The notes under the pieces are model-generated. The model worked only from the letters and a program-made list of their open reading frames with translations, was not told the DNA's origin and did no database searches. Of a stretch of 64,000 bases of DNA, positions 43,693 through 51,625 are shown piece after piece; position 1 is the first letter of the stretch; each line of letters starts with the position of its first letter. This stretch comes from an uncultured Acetatifactor sp. (lineage in GTDB: Bacteria > Bacillota > Clostridia > Lachnospirales > Lachnospiraceae), in assembly GCA_934433135.1 (NCBI GenBank), contig CAKRZO010000019.1, positions 5,103 to 69,102 of the forward strand, given 5' to 3'. The translations under genes were made by a program, and so were the position numbers.

Positions 43693-43706
43693 AATTCAGT
43701 GCCTTT

Positions 43707-45020
43707 TCATTCCGCGCCCGCGTCGCGAAGAATACCTTCCTCGTCCGCGTAGACACCGAATTCTTTGCTGTATTCGTTGATTCGTTCCAATATTCTCTCC
43801 GCTTCCTGATCCGTTGCCGGTGTGGGGCAGTAATCGTTACGGTTGGATACAGAGCTTATGGAACAGGGAATAACCTTTGCCTCGCCCGGAATCATCTTTC
43901 CGTCTTCTCCCGGAACAAATTTCTGCTGAAAAATCATGGTGTCCTTATCCGAAGGATTTTTGTTGGCGCCGAAGCAGAAATTTCCCAGACTGTACAGGAT
44001 ATATTTTCCCTGATAGCATTCGATTCCCTGCAAGACGTGCGGATGATGCCCGATCACCAGGTCTGCTCCCCAGTCGATACATTTACGTCCCAATTCCTTC
44101 TGATAATCTTCCGGGTAATACTCCCTCTCGATTCCCCAGTGACAGCAGGTAAAAATCAGGTCAACACCTTCTTCCTGCAATTTTGCAATTCCCTTCTTTA
44201 AAAACTTCTCCACACCAGTTCCCCAGGCTACTTCATTTACGGATACATAACCGATGCGAATACCGGAATCGGTTTCATAAATACCTACATTGCCATCGTA
44301 TGCATATACAATGCCATTCTCTTTCAAAGCTTCTACCGTGTCTGCCGTTCCCGCTTCCTGGTAATCCAGCCGATGGTTATTACCCATGCTGACCGCTTCA
44401 ATTCCGGCTGCAGGCAAAAGCACGGCATATTCCGGCTTTCCCTTGATGTTAAAGGTTCTCCCGGGAGCAGGCTCTTCCGCCATCGTCAAAGGTCCTTCCA
44501 AATTAACAATCGTCATATCGTCCGCTGCAAATATCTCTTTTACATGGGAGAAAAAATAGTTCTTATCCGAACATTTTTCATAAGTATCATCAAACGTATA
44601 GCTGTAATTCTGCCCGAGATAATTACCCATAGTCACATCTCCGGCAGCGGAAATCAGGATGGAAAAATCATCTGAATTCGTTCTGTTTACATCACTATCT
44701 TCGACTTCGCCAGTAGTTTCTGAACTGTTTTCACTCTCATTGACAACATCTGCACTTCCGCTGTTTTCCTGCGTGCTATCTACGTTCTTCCTGACATCAT
44801 CCGTGCTCTGTACTGCCTGTTGCGTATTCTCTGCACTGCCAACGTTCTCTTCCGGCACCTGTTTGACACCCTTCTCTGCTCCGTCTGTGCTCTGCTCTAT
44901 ATCTTCCCCGGAAACAATCTGCCCTACAGCCGGTACGCGAATTCCGGTATCCGTTCCGCAGCCGATGCTGACTGTTGCCAAAGCAAACAGAACCGGAAGA
45001 ACCCATCTTTTTCCCCTCAT
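43707..45020 (-). CDS. CapA-family lipoprotein (metallophosphatase-like)
   Basis: A 437-residue exported protein. The lipobox is SIGC (Cys21), followed by a low-complexity Ser/Thr/Glu/Asp-rich linker to about residue 120. The PGA_cap domain has GDVTMG, NLEGPLT, MGNNHRLDYQ, CCHWGIE, IGHHPHVLQG and YSLGNFCFG, the metal-binding motifs of CapA/PgsA-like proteins. These are linked to poly-gamma-glutamate or capsule synthesis in bacilli, but no capBC genes are here, so the role is open. ATG 45020 follows AAGGAAG. It acts at the outer face of the membrane. Confidence 0.88.
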   Translation of the reverse strand: MRGKRWVLPVLFALATVSIGCGTDTGIRVPAVGQIVSGEDIEQSTDGAEKGVKQVPEENVGSAENTQQAVQSTDDVRKNVDSTQENSGSADVVNESENSSETTGEVEDSDVNRTNSDDFSILISAAGDVTMGNYLGQNYSYTFDDTYEKCSDKNYFFSHVKEIFAADDMTIVNLEGPLTMAEEPAPGRTFNIKGKPEYAVLLPAAGIEAVSMGNNHRLDYQEAGTADTVEALKENGIVYAYDGNVGIYETDSGIRIGYVSVNEVAWGTGVEKFLKKGIAKLQEEGVDLIFTCCHWGIEREYYPEDYQKELGRKCIDWGADLVIGHHPHVLQGIECYQGKYILYSLGNFCFGANKNPSDKDTMIFQQKFVPGEDGKMIPGEAKVIPCSISSVSNRNDYCPTPATDQEAERILERINEYSKEFGVYADEEGILRDAGAE

Positions 45021-45079
45021 AATAGTCAGTCTTCCTTTCTGGGTTTACTCCGTTGCGATCTGCCACTCCTTAAAAAATC

Positions 45080-45121
45080 GTAAGTGCTCAGACGCGTCCT
45101 CCCCAAAACCGCGCTTCTAGC
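45080..45121 (+). repeat. Diverged copy of the dispersed repeat
   Basis: GTAAGTGCTCAGACGCGTCC then TCCCCAAAACCGCGCTTCTAGCG. It resembles the consensus with a few changes and lies between capA-like and the small membrane protein gene. Confidence 0.45.
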
Positions 45122-45425
45122 GCTTTACCATATATTTGGTTTCAATTTTTTTATAAATTTTCATAACGGCAAAGGCTTCTGCAATGATCGCCGCCGTCAG
45201 GATCAACCTTACCCACCATATGGCAATCATGGACAGCAGAAGTGTAATCTCAGCAGCCACACCGAAACCAATAATCAAAACCCCGCAGGCATGATTATAC
45301 TTTTTAACATCCGTTACCTGAATCTTAAACTTGTTAAAAATCGTATTAGGTTCCTCGGAAATATAAACCCTGATTCCCAGTGACAAACATAAAATTCCTA
45401 TAAACATGAAAATAATCGTATCCAT
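45117..45425 (-). CDS. Small membrane protein
   Basis: A 102-residue protein with three predicted helices: MDTIIFMFIGILCLSLGIRV, HACGVLIIGFGVAAEITLLL and IWWVRLILTAAIIAEAFAV. It ends with a basic tail. ATG 45425 follows GGAAGGAG. No family is recognised with confidence; the size and layout resemble small DUF3784-type membrane proteins. Confidence 0.65.
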   Translation of the reverse strand: MDTIIFMFIGILCLSLGIRVYISEEPNTIFNKFKIQVTDVKKYNHACGVLIIGFGVAAEITLLLSMIAIWWVRLILTAAIIAEAFAVMKIYKKIETKYMVKR

Positions 45426-45548
45426 TTTTAATGACTCCTTCCTGTTGCGTTACCTTTTGCCTCTATCATACTCCATTTCCATATTTTTGAAAAGAAAAAT
45501 CGTAGGATTTTTCGATATCGAAAATTTTCAGTTCAGATGAAAAATTTT

Positions 45549-45934
45549 TCACCGCATATTTCCGTGCAGGAAACGGTATTGAAGCGGTGTGATCTGTTCG
45601 TATTTACGGAATACCCGGATAAAATAACCGCTGTCGGCAAAACCGCAGCTTTCTGCCGTCTGCTCTACCGATTCTCCGCTTCACCTGTAGACGCCCCTTC
45701 TGCAAAAGCACCGGTCAGTTCCGTTAAAATGCGGGCGATATCTGCCAACTGCCCGGCGGCCCTGACCGACAGAGGAAGCAGAATCAGATTACGCTTCCAC
45801 ACCACTTTAAAAACCTCTTCCTCTTCTTTCCTCTGTCCCATACGCAACAGCTCCTTTCCGATTTTTCTTTGTTCCATTTGCCTTATTCCTTCTTGTTTTA
45901 TTCTCTTTTGCCTTACCTCTGGCTTTATTTCCAT
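45549..45934 (-). pseudogene. Decayed AraC-family regulator
   Basis: A frame from 45934 encodes LILLPLSVRAAGQLADIARILTELTG, the linker region of an AraC protein, and stops at 45665. In another frame the sequence continues SVEQTAESCGFADSGYFIRV and FRKYEQITPLQYRFLHG, which is the second HTH of an AraC regulator, ending at TGA 45549. The first HTH is missing and the frame is broken, so the gene is dead. The 284 bases on its right, up to the isomerase gene, show no other feature. Confidence 0.75.
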
Positions 45935-46218
45935 TTATCCCATTCCACTCTGTTCTATTTTACCATTTCCATTTTCTTCGTCAAGAAATGCGGTTATAAA
46001 ATTTATATTTTTCCGGCCGTTTTTACGATTTCTGTTCATTCTCTCGTTGACGGAAAGCAGGTATTTTTCTATACTCATGGCAACTGGTACACCGTCCTGC
46101 AAATAACCAGACCAAATAACTTGCCTGTTATCGGTCCAATTATTTCTTGTACGTTGTCCTGGAAAAACAACGAAAAGAATCTCTGCGCAAAAATAAAACA
46201 AAAACGGAGGTTGTGAAA

Positions 46219-47028
46219 ATGTATCGAATCGGTTGTTGTCTGCCCGGTAAGGCTACAGACAAATCTCAGACAAATGACCCGGGTGAGATTGTAAAAATCA
46301 ATCTGGATATCCTGGAGGAATGCGGTTTTGATTACGGAGAGTGCAGCGCAGCTTCTCTTCTTTCTCTGCCTGCGGAAGCTTTAGAGGATTTGGCAGGTCG
46401 TTTTCAGGCAAACAGGTTGCATATTGAAGCCTGCAACTGCTTTATTCCCGGCACGTTTTCCATCCTTCGAAATCCGGAGGGTTCTGAACTTCTTTCGTAT
46501 GTGGAAGAGCTCTTTGCCCGTATGGAAAAGGTGGGGGCCGAAATCATTGTCTTCGGAAGCGGCAAAGCCAGAAACATTCCGGAAAATTTAAATCCCGCAG
46601 AAGCCCGCGAAAAGCTGGATATCTTCTTAACCAGGGTAAATGCCCCGGCTGCGGCGCATCATATTACAGTCGTGATCGAACCTTTACGCAGCAAGGAAAC
46701 CAATTTTATTCATACCGTTTCCGAAGGCGCCGAAATTGCCGCCGGGCTTAATCTTTCCAATATCAAGCTTCTGGCGGATTTCTACCATATGTATTACGAG
46801 GAAGAACCGCTTGATTCCCTTCGCAAAAATCAGGAATTCCTAAGGCATATTCATATCGCCGAGCCTCCCATGCGGGTATGCCCGGGCAAATGCGGCGGCG
46901 ACTACCTGAATAAATTTGCCGAAATGCTCCGCTCTACCTCCTACTGCGGCAGAGTCAGCGCAGAATGCAGCCTGGATCTGCAGACTGAAGGCAGACAAGC
47001 CGCCGCCTTTATGCGAAAACACTTTTAG
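46219..47028 (+). CDS. TIM-barrel sugar isomerase/epimerase (xylose-isomerase-like)
   Basis: A 269-residue AP-endonuclease-2-like barrel. ATG 46219 follows CGGAGG. Metal-binding residues are expected in VIEPLRS (Glu), LLADFYHMYYE (Asp, His), HIHIAEP (His) and VSAECSLD (Glu), the usual pattern for hydroxypyruvate, tagatose and related isomerases. The substrate cannot be told from sequence. It precedes an esterase-like and a PdxA-like gene on the same strand, but separate promoters are likely. Confidence 0.85.
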   Translation: MYRIGCCLPGKATDKSQTNDPGEIVKINLDILEECGFDYGECSAASLLSLPAEALEDLAGRFQANRLHIEACNCFIPGTFSILRNPEGSELLSYVEELFARMEKVGAEIIVFGSGKARNIPENLNPAEAREKLDIFLTRVNAPAAAHHITVVIEPLRSKETNFIHTVSEGAEIAAGLNLSNIKLLADFYHMYYEEEPLDSLRKNQEFLRHIHIAEPPMRVCPGKCGGDYLNKFAEMLRSTSYCGRVSAECSLDLQTEGRQAAAFMRKHF

Positions 47029-47029
47029 C

Positions 47030-47049
47030 GTTACAGTTCACTCAAGTTA
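47030..47049 (+). repeat. Fragment of the dispersed repeat
   Basis: GTTACAGTTCACTCAAGTTA directly after the isomerase stop matches the first dozen bases of the consensus. Confidence 0.4.
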
Positions 47050-47063
47050 ATCCGTAAAATCCG

Positions 47064-47092
47064 TTGACATTCCTATGATGCAAGTGTAAAAT
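47064..47092 (+). promoter_or_regulatory. Promoter of the sialate-esterase-like gene
   Basis: TTGACA (47064-47069), a 17-bp spacer and TAAAAT (47087-47092), 55 bp upstream of ATG 47148, which follows CGGAGG. Confidence 0.7.
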
Positions 47093-47147
47093 AAGACGAA
47101 ATCATCTTGTAAAAGACAAGAGGCAAGAGAAAACGGAGGAAAACTGC

Positions 47148-47969
47148 ATGTTAAAGGATTTTACGAAGGAAAAATTTGATATACTCATACAGGCAGGACA
47201 GTCTAATTGCGAAGGGTACGGGTTCGGATCGATTGAGCATCCCTATCAGCCCAATGAAAATGTGTGGTATCTGAATGCGGATATGACAATTTCCCAGGCA
47301 GCGGAAAAGGTTCAGGGGAATGAGATCCAGACGACTTTCGGATTGTATTTTGCCGAAGAATATCTCCGTAAGGGTCTGCTGAAAGAAGGGCGTAAGCTCT
47401 TAATTCTCCGGGCAGCTGTGGGCGGAACCGGTTTTCTGGAAGGCCGCTGGAATATGACGGGAGATCTGTACCTGCATATGATGGAAATGATTCGGACGGC
47501 ACTTTCTCTGAATGAAGACAACCGTCTGGTCTGTCTCCTGTGGCATCAGGGAGAGACGGATGCCACCCAAAATGCCTCCTATGAGGATCATTATGCCCAC
47601 CTGTCAGATCTGATATCTTCTGTCCGAACGGAATTTGCAGGAAAAGTTGCACCGAGATTTGCTTTATCGGCTGCACCGGGGTCTGTGCCGGATACAGAAG
47701 CGCCGGTACTGCCTTTTCTTGCAGGCGATTTTGTGCATCAGTGGAGAGATGAAAATCCGGAAATCTGTGCACCGGTTCTGAAAGCGATCCGGGATGTGTG
47801 CCGGAATTTCACCAATGCTTACTTTGTTGAGACGGACGGTCTTTTATCGAATCGCCAGGAACTTTCCAGAGATCCCTTAGACTGGGAAGATCATATCCAT
47901 TTTTCCAGAAAGGCCTGCGTAGAATTGGGGAAGCGGTATTTTGATGCGTTTCTGAATGTCAGAGCTTAA
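47148..47969 (+). CDS. Sialate O-acetylesterase-like SGNH hydrolase (SASA family)
   Basis: A 273-residue carbohydrate esterase. The catalytic Ser lies in the block I motif IQAGQSNCEGYG, block III reads WHQGETD, and the probable catalytic His is in DWEDHIHFS. SASA/CE6-type enzymes remove acetyl groups from sialic acid or plant polysaccharides. It has no signal peptide, so it should act on imported, acetylated sugar. It has its own promoter. Confidence 0.85.
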   Translation: MLKDFTKEKFDILIQAGQSNCEGYGFGSIEHPYQPNENVWYLNADMTISQAAEKVQGNEIQTTFGLYFAEEYLRKGLLKEGRKLLILRAAVGGTGFLEGRWNMTGDLYLHMMEMIRTALSLNEDNRLVCLLWHQGETDATQNASYEDHYAHLSDLISSVRTEFAGKVAPRFALSAAPGSVPDTEAPVLPFLAGDFVHQWRDENPEICAPVLKAIRDVCRNFTNAYFVETDGLLSNRQELSRDPLDWEDHIHFSRKACVELGKRYFDAFLNVRA

Positions 47970-48002
47970 CGCCGGTCTTTGACACATCCTCTTTGATACA
48001 TC

Positions 48003-48055
48003 CGAACGGTTACAAAATTTGTTCAGGATGTGACAGGTAATAACCGTTCAGACAG
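48003..48055 (+). repeat. Diverged copy of the dispersed repeat with an inverted end
   Basis: AACGGTTA (48005-48012) is inverted relative to TAACCGTT (48041-48048), and the right part reads TAACCGTTCAGACAG, a variant of the consensus start. Confidence 0.45.
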
Positions 48056-48136
48056 TCAAAAGCCTGTGGAAATAACAAATAAAAAGGCTTGCATAAACAG
48101 CGAATGAAACAGTCAGAAGAAAGGATTGCATAAGGT

Positions 48137-49273
48137 ATGAGCGTAAGATCGGAAGAAAATCGGCCGATTGTTGTAATTCCCATGGGAGACCCGGCGGGAA
48201 TCGGTCCGGAAATCATTATCAAAGCCCTGGCAAAGCCGGAAACAGCAGAAGCTGCAAGATGCATTGTGATCGGCGACCGGAAGGTACTGCAGCAAGCGGC
48301 GAATTTTCCACAGATGCCGGAAATAGAGATCTGCAGCATTGCTTCCTCCCAAAAAGGAAAAATTTCCCCGGAAAATCTTTCCGGAAATTTTCCCTTTGAA
48401 AATTTTGTCCCGGGAAAGCTGAATCTGATTGATCTGCATAATGTAGATATGGAAACGTTCCGGGCAGGAGAGATTGCACTGCAATGCGGACGTGCCGCTT
48501 ATGAATATATTAAGGCAGGAACCGAACTTTGTATGAAAGGGATTGCCCAAAAGGCGAATACCCGCCGGACGGCGGAAGGTAAAACGGCAGATCCTGATAT
48601 TGCAGCTGCACTCCCGGCTATCGCCATGGCGACGCCGCCGATCCACAAAGAGGCGCTTCGGGCAGGCGGAATTGATTTTATCGGACACACGGAAATTCTG
48701 GGTGCGCTAACCGGAACGAAAGATCCTCTTACTATGTTTGAAGTGCGGGGAATGAGAGTGTTTTTCCTGACCAGGCATATGTCCCTGCGTAAGGCTTGTA
48801 ATGCCGTGACCAAAGAGACCATTGTAGACTGCGTACACCGCTGCATGGAAGCCTTGAAACGTCTCGGAATTACGGGCGGGACCATGGCAATCGCCGGCTT
48901 AAACCCCCACAGCGGCGAACATGGTCTATTTGGCGATGAAGAAGAACGGTTTATCCGTCCGGCGGTGGAAGAACTGCAAAAGGAAGGCTATTCCGTAGAA
49001 GGCCCGATCGGCGCGGATTCCGTTTTCCACCTTGCATTGACCGGCCGGTATCACAGCGTTCTGTCTTTGTACCATGACCAGGGACATATCGCTACGAAGA
49101 CGCTTGATTTTGAGCGAACCATAGCAGTAACAAACGGATTGCCGTTCCTGCGTACCTCCGTAGATCACGGAACGGCAATGGATATTGCGGGAAAAGGCAT
49201 TGCAGGCAGCGTCAGCATGGAGGAAGCCATCCGCCTGGCTGCAAAATATGCGCCTTCCTTTTGTCAAAAATAA
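48137..49273 (+). CDS. PdxA-family dehydrogenase (4-phosphoerythronate / 4-hydroxythreonine-4-phosphate type)
   Basis: A 378-residue enzyme. PMGDPAGIGPEIIIKAL opens the fold, and zinc-ligand histidines appear in DFIGHTE, SLYHDQGHIATK and RTSVDHGTAMDIAGKG. The family oxidises and decarboxylates a 4-phospho-hydroxy acid. True PdxA serves vitamin B6 synthesis; the PdxA2 branch serves erythronate or threonate catabolism. No other B6 gene is nearby, and an isomerase and esterase precede it, which favours the catabolic branch (inference). No DUF1537 kinase is in the window. The start is ATG 48137 with a modest site (AAGG). Confidence 0.88.
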   Translation: MSVRSEENRPIVVIPMGDPAGIGPEIIIKALAKPETAEAARCIVIGDRKVLQQAANFPQMPEIEICSIASSQKGKISPENLSGNFPFENFVPGKLNLIDLHNVDMETFRAGEIALQCGRAAYEYIKAGTELCMKGIAQKANTRRTAEGKTADPDIAAALPAIAMATPPIHKEALRAGGIDFIGHTEILGALTGTKDPLTMFEVRGMRVFFLTRHMSLRKACNAVTKETIVDCVHRCMEALKRLGITGGTMAIAGLNPHSGEHGLFGDEEERFIRPAVEELQKEGYSVEGPIGADSVFHLALTGRYHSVLSLYHDQGHIATKTLDFERTIAVTNGLPFLRTSVDHGTAMDIAGKGIAGSVSMEEAIRLAAKYAPSFCQK

Positions 49274-49307
49274 GTAACCGTTCAGATGCGCCATTCGCAA
49301 AACCGTG
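49274..49307 (+). repeat. Copy of the dispersed repeat
   Basis: GTAACCGTTCAGATGCGCC then ATTCGCAAAACCGTG starts two bases after the pdxA-like stop. It is one of the closest matches to the consensus. Confidence 0.65.
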
Positions 49308-49328
49308 TTTCCAGGTGCGAGAACTTTG

Positions 49329-50513
49329 TCAGCCCAGAAGTTCCCGAAGCCTTTGGGCAGCTAAAAGGGTATCATGTGGACTGCCGAAGGTGGAAAACCG
49401 GAAATATCCTTCTCCGCAGGCACCGAAACCTTCTCCGGGAGTTCCGATGATCTGCGCTTTTTCCAAAAGAAAATCAAAAAATTCCCAGCTTCCCATGTGA
49501 TTCGGGCAGCGCAGCCAGATATAAGGGGCATTTTTGCCGCCGCAGTACCAGATTCCCAAGTCCTTCAGTGCAGCCACCAATACGGCTGCATTTTTTTTAT
49601 AAACGGCGATATTATCCCTCGTTTGCCGCAGGCCTTCTTCCGTAAAGACTGCTGCAGCGCCTTTCTGGATCAGATAGGAAACGCCATTGGTCTTGGTTGT
49701 ACGGTTGCGGATCCACATGGCATTCAGATTGCAATTGGAACGTACCAGTTCTTTCGGGACAATGGTATAACCGCACCGGGTCCCGGTAAAACCTGCTGTT
49801 TTGGATAGAGAACAGATTTCAATGGCGCAGGTTCGGCTGCCTTCAATCTCAAAGATACTGTGCGGAATATCCTCTTCTTCAATAAAGGCTTCATATGCCG
49901 CGTCAAAGATGATAACGGCATCGTTTTTATTGGCATAATCCACCCAACTTTTCAGCTTTTCCCGGTTAAAGACCGCACCGGTCGGGTTATTGGGAGAACA
50001 GATATAAATGAGGTCAGCTTTTACGTCCGAATCTGGCAGAGGACAGAAATCATTTTCCTCTCCGGAAGGGATATGAACAATCCGGTGACCCGCCATAATA
50101 TTGGTATCTACGTAAGCAGGGTATGCCGGTTCAATAATCAACGCCGTATTATCCTCGGAAAACAGATCCAGAATATCGCCGAGATCATCGCTGGCTCCGC
50201 TGGAGATAAAAATTTCATCCTCCTCCAGGTGTACCTTTCTCTTTTCATAATATCCCTGAATGGCTTCTTTCAGAAAACCGGACCCGCATTCCGGCATATA
50301 TCCGTGGAAAGTCTCCTGAACAGCCTGATCTGCTACTGCATCCTGAAGGGCTTTGATAACCGCATCGCACAAAGGAAGGGTAACATCTCCCACTCCGAGG
50401 CGTAAAAGGTGTGCGTCAGGATGATCATTCATATACTGCTTCATTTTCTGCTCAATGTGATAAAAAAGATAGGAACTCTGCAGTTCTCCATAGTGTAAAT
50501 TCAGCTTGCTCAT
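49329..50513 (-). CDS. dapL: LL-diaminopimelate aminotransferase
   Basis: A 394-residue PLP enzyme that converts tetrahydrodipicolinate to LL-diaminopimelate in one step for lysine and peptidoglycan. Features are RLGVGDVTLPL at the N-terminus, FHGYMPECGSGFLKEAI, SPNNPTGAV, VIIFDAAYEAFI and the PLP lysine in EICSLSKTAGFTGTRCGY. Its length matches the DapL family. ATG 50513 follows GGAGG. A strong promoter at 50650-50678 and a hairpin terminator in the leader suggest control by attenuation. Confidence 0.95.
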   Translation of the reverse strand: MSKLNLHYGELQSSYLFYHIEQKMKQYMNDHPDAHLLRLGVGDVTLPLCDAVIKALQDAVADQAVQETFHGYMPECGSGFLKEAIQGYYEKRKVHLEEDEIFISSGASDDLGDILDLFSEDNTALIIEPAYPAYVDTNIMAGHRIVHIPSGEENDFCPLPDSDVKADLIYICSPNNPTGAVFNREKLKSWVDYANKNDAVIIFDAAYEAFIEEEDIPHSIFEIEGSRTCAIEICSLSKTAGFTGTRCGYTIVPKELVRSNCNLNAMWIRNRTTKTNGVSYLIQKGAAAVFTEEGLRQTRDNIAVYKKNAAVLVAALKDLGIWYCGGKNAPYIWLRCPNHMGSWEFFDFLLEKAQIIGTPGEGFGACGEGYFRFSTFGSPHDTLLAAQRLRELLG

Positions 50514-50539
50514 AGAGTCTTTCCTCCGTTTCTTCCGGT

Positions 50540-50597
50540 AAAAAGAAAAGATGCTCTTCCGGGCAGGTATCCATCCTGCAACCGGTCGAACATCTTT
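50540..50597 (-). terminator. Leader terminator of dapL (attenuator)
   Basis: On the minus strand AAAGATGTTC at 50597 downward pairs with GAGCATCTTT, with inner stems CCGG/CCGG and GCAGG/CCTGC, followed by TCTTTTT. It lies between the promoter and the ribosome site of dapL, so it must be bypassed for expression. No T-box or lysine-riboswitch consensus was found in the roughly 45-base stretch before it. Confidence 0.65.
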
Positions 50598-50649
50598 GTT
50601 CCTTCTCCGATCCTGTTATCATCATCTGATTACTTCTTTACAGCAATCG

Positions 50650-50678
50650 ATTATAGCACTTAGGGTAAAATGTGTCAA
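50650..50678 (-). promoter_or_regulatory. Consensus promoter of dapL
   Basis: Perfect TTGACA (50673-50678), a 17-bp spacer and TATAAT (50650-50655) on the minus strand. A second TTGACA lies 6 bp further upstream. Confidence 0.85.
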
Positions 50679-50711
50679 TGTCAAAAAAGGATTCCCTTAA
50701 CCTTACTTTAA

Positions 50712-51536
50712 CTATTTGAATGCATCTTTTCCAAAAAGCCCGAAGGAAAGGCTTTCGGGCTGTCTACGGTAAGCAAGCTTTTTCCCGGTTACAGGATGCA
50801 CAAAGGAAAGGGAAGCGGCGCATAAGGCAACCGTCCGGATTCCCAATGCGGTACTGATTTCTCCAACTCTTTCGTTTCCATACTTGGAATCTCCCAGAAT
50901 CGGTATCCCTGCATGCGCCAACTGTGCCCGGATCTGGTGAAAACGTCCCGTCTCAATGTGGATATCCAGCAGGGATATTTCATACGGTGTGGACAACTTT
51001 GCCTTCTGCTCATACTTAAGGATTGCCTTTTTCCAATCTCCATTTTGCACTTTCCTGTTTTCCGCACCGAGTACCAATGCCTTCTGCATTTTGCTGTCTT
51101 TTTGCAGATAATCCACAAGGCAGCCCTGTTCCTCGGACGGATATCCACAGACCACTGCATAATATTGTTTATGCAGCGTCTGGCTGCTAAGCTGTGCGGT
51201 TAAGGCAGCCGCTGTCTTCTTATTCTTGGCAAATACCAAAAGACCCTCTACCGGTTGATCCAGGCGATGAACAATTCCGAGATACGGCATCTGCTGCGTA
51301 GGCTTACCTTTCCCACATCCGCCTGCAATATCCGGCTTCTTCGTGTTATTTGCAGCTTTGGCAGCAATCCCGGCTGTTGCGGTGCCGACAGCATCCATGG
51401 CATCCCGGTGCTTCAAATAGCTGCGCAGTTCACTTTCCATATCCAGTACCCCTGGTTTTGCACTCTGCACCGGGAATCCCGCCGGTTTATATGCAATTAT
51501 AATATCTTTATCTTCAAATATGATTTTTGTCTTCAT
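50712..51536 (-). CDS. RluA-family pseudouridine synthase
   Basis: A 274-residue enzyme that isomerises uridine in rRNA or tRNA. The family motif with catalytic Asp is HRLDQPVEGLLVFAKN; IIAYKPAGFPVQSAKPG lies at the start and RFHQIRAQLAHAGIPILGDSKYG near the end. It has no S4 domain. ATG 51536 has GGAG 7 bp upstream. Its last codons form a terminator hairpin. Confidence 0.92.
   Translation of the reverse strand: MKTKIIFEDKDIIIAYKPAGFPVQSAKPGVLDMESELRSYLKHRDAMDAVGTATAGIAAKAANNTKKPDIAGGCGKGKPTQQMPYLGIVHRLDQPVEGLLVFAKNKKTAAALTAQLSSQTLHKQYYAVVCGYPSEEQGCLVDYLQKDSKMQKALVLGAENRKVQNGDWKKAILKYEQKAKLSTPYEISLLDIHIETGRFHQIRAQLAHAGIPILGDSKYGNERVGEISTALGIRTVALCAASLSFVHPVTGKKLAYRRQPESLSFGLFGKDAFK
50732..50762 (-). 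terminator. Terminator embedded in the 3' coding end of the pseudouridine synthase gene
   Basis: On the minus strand AGCCCGAA and TTCGGGCT enclose AGCCTTTCC and are followed by TTTTGG. The stem encodes SLSFGLFG near the protein C-terminus. It separates this transcript from dapL. Confidence 0.55.
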
Positions 51537-51625
51537 CTTTCTCCGACTGCCATTTCCATTTTTTACTTTTCTTCTTTCAGTATATCTATGGAAAAAAACA
51601 TTGTCAACGAAAACAATTTTTCACA

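Noticed and set aside
50514..50650. Lysine riboswitch or T-box upstream of dapL
   Set aside because: The leader before the terminator is too short, and the T-box and lysine-riboswitch consensus elements are absent.
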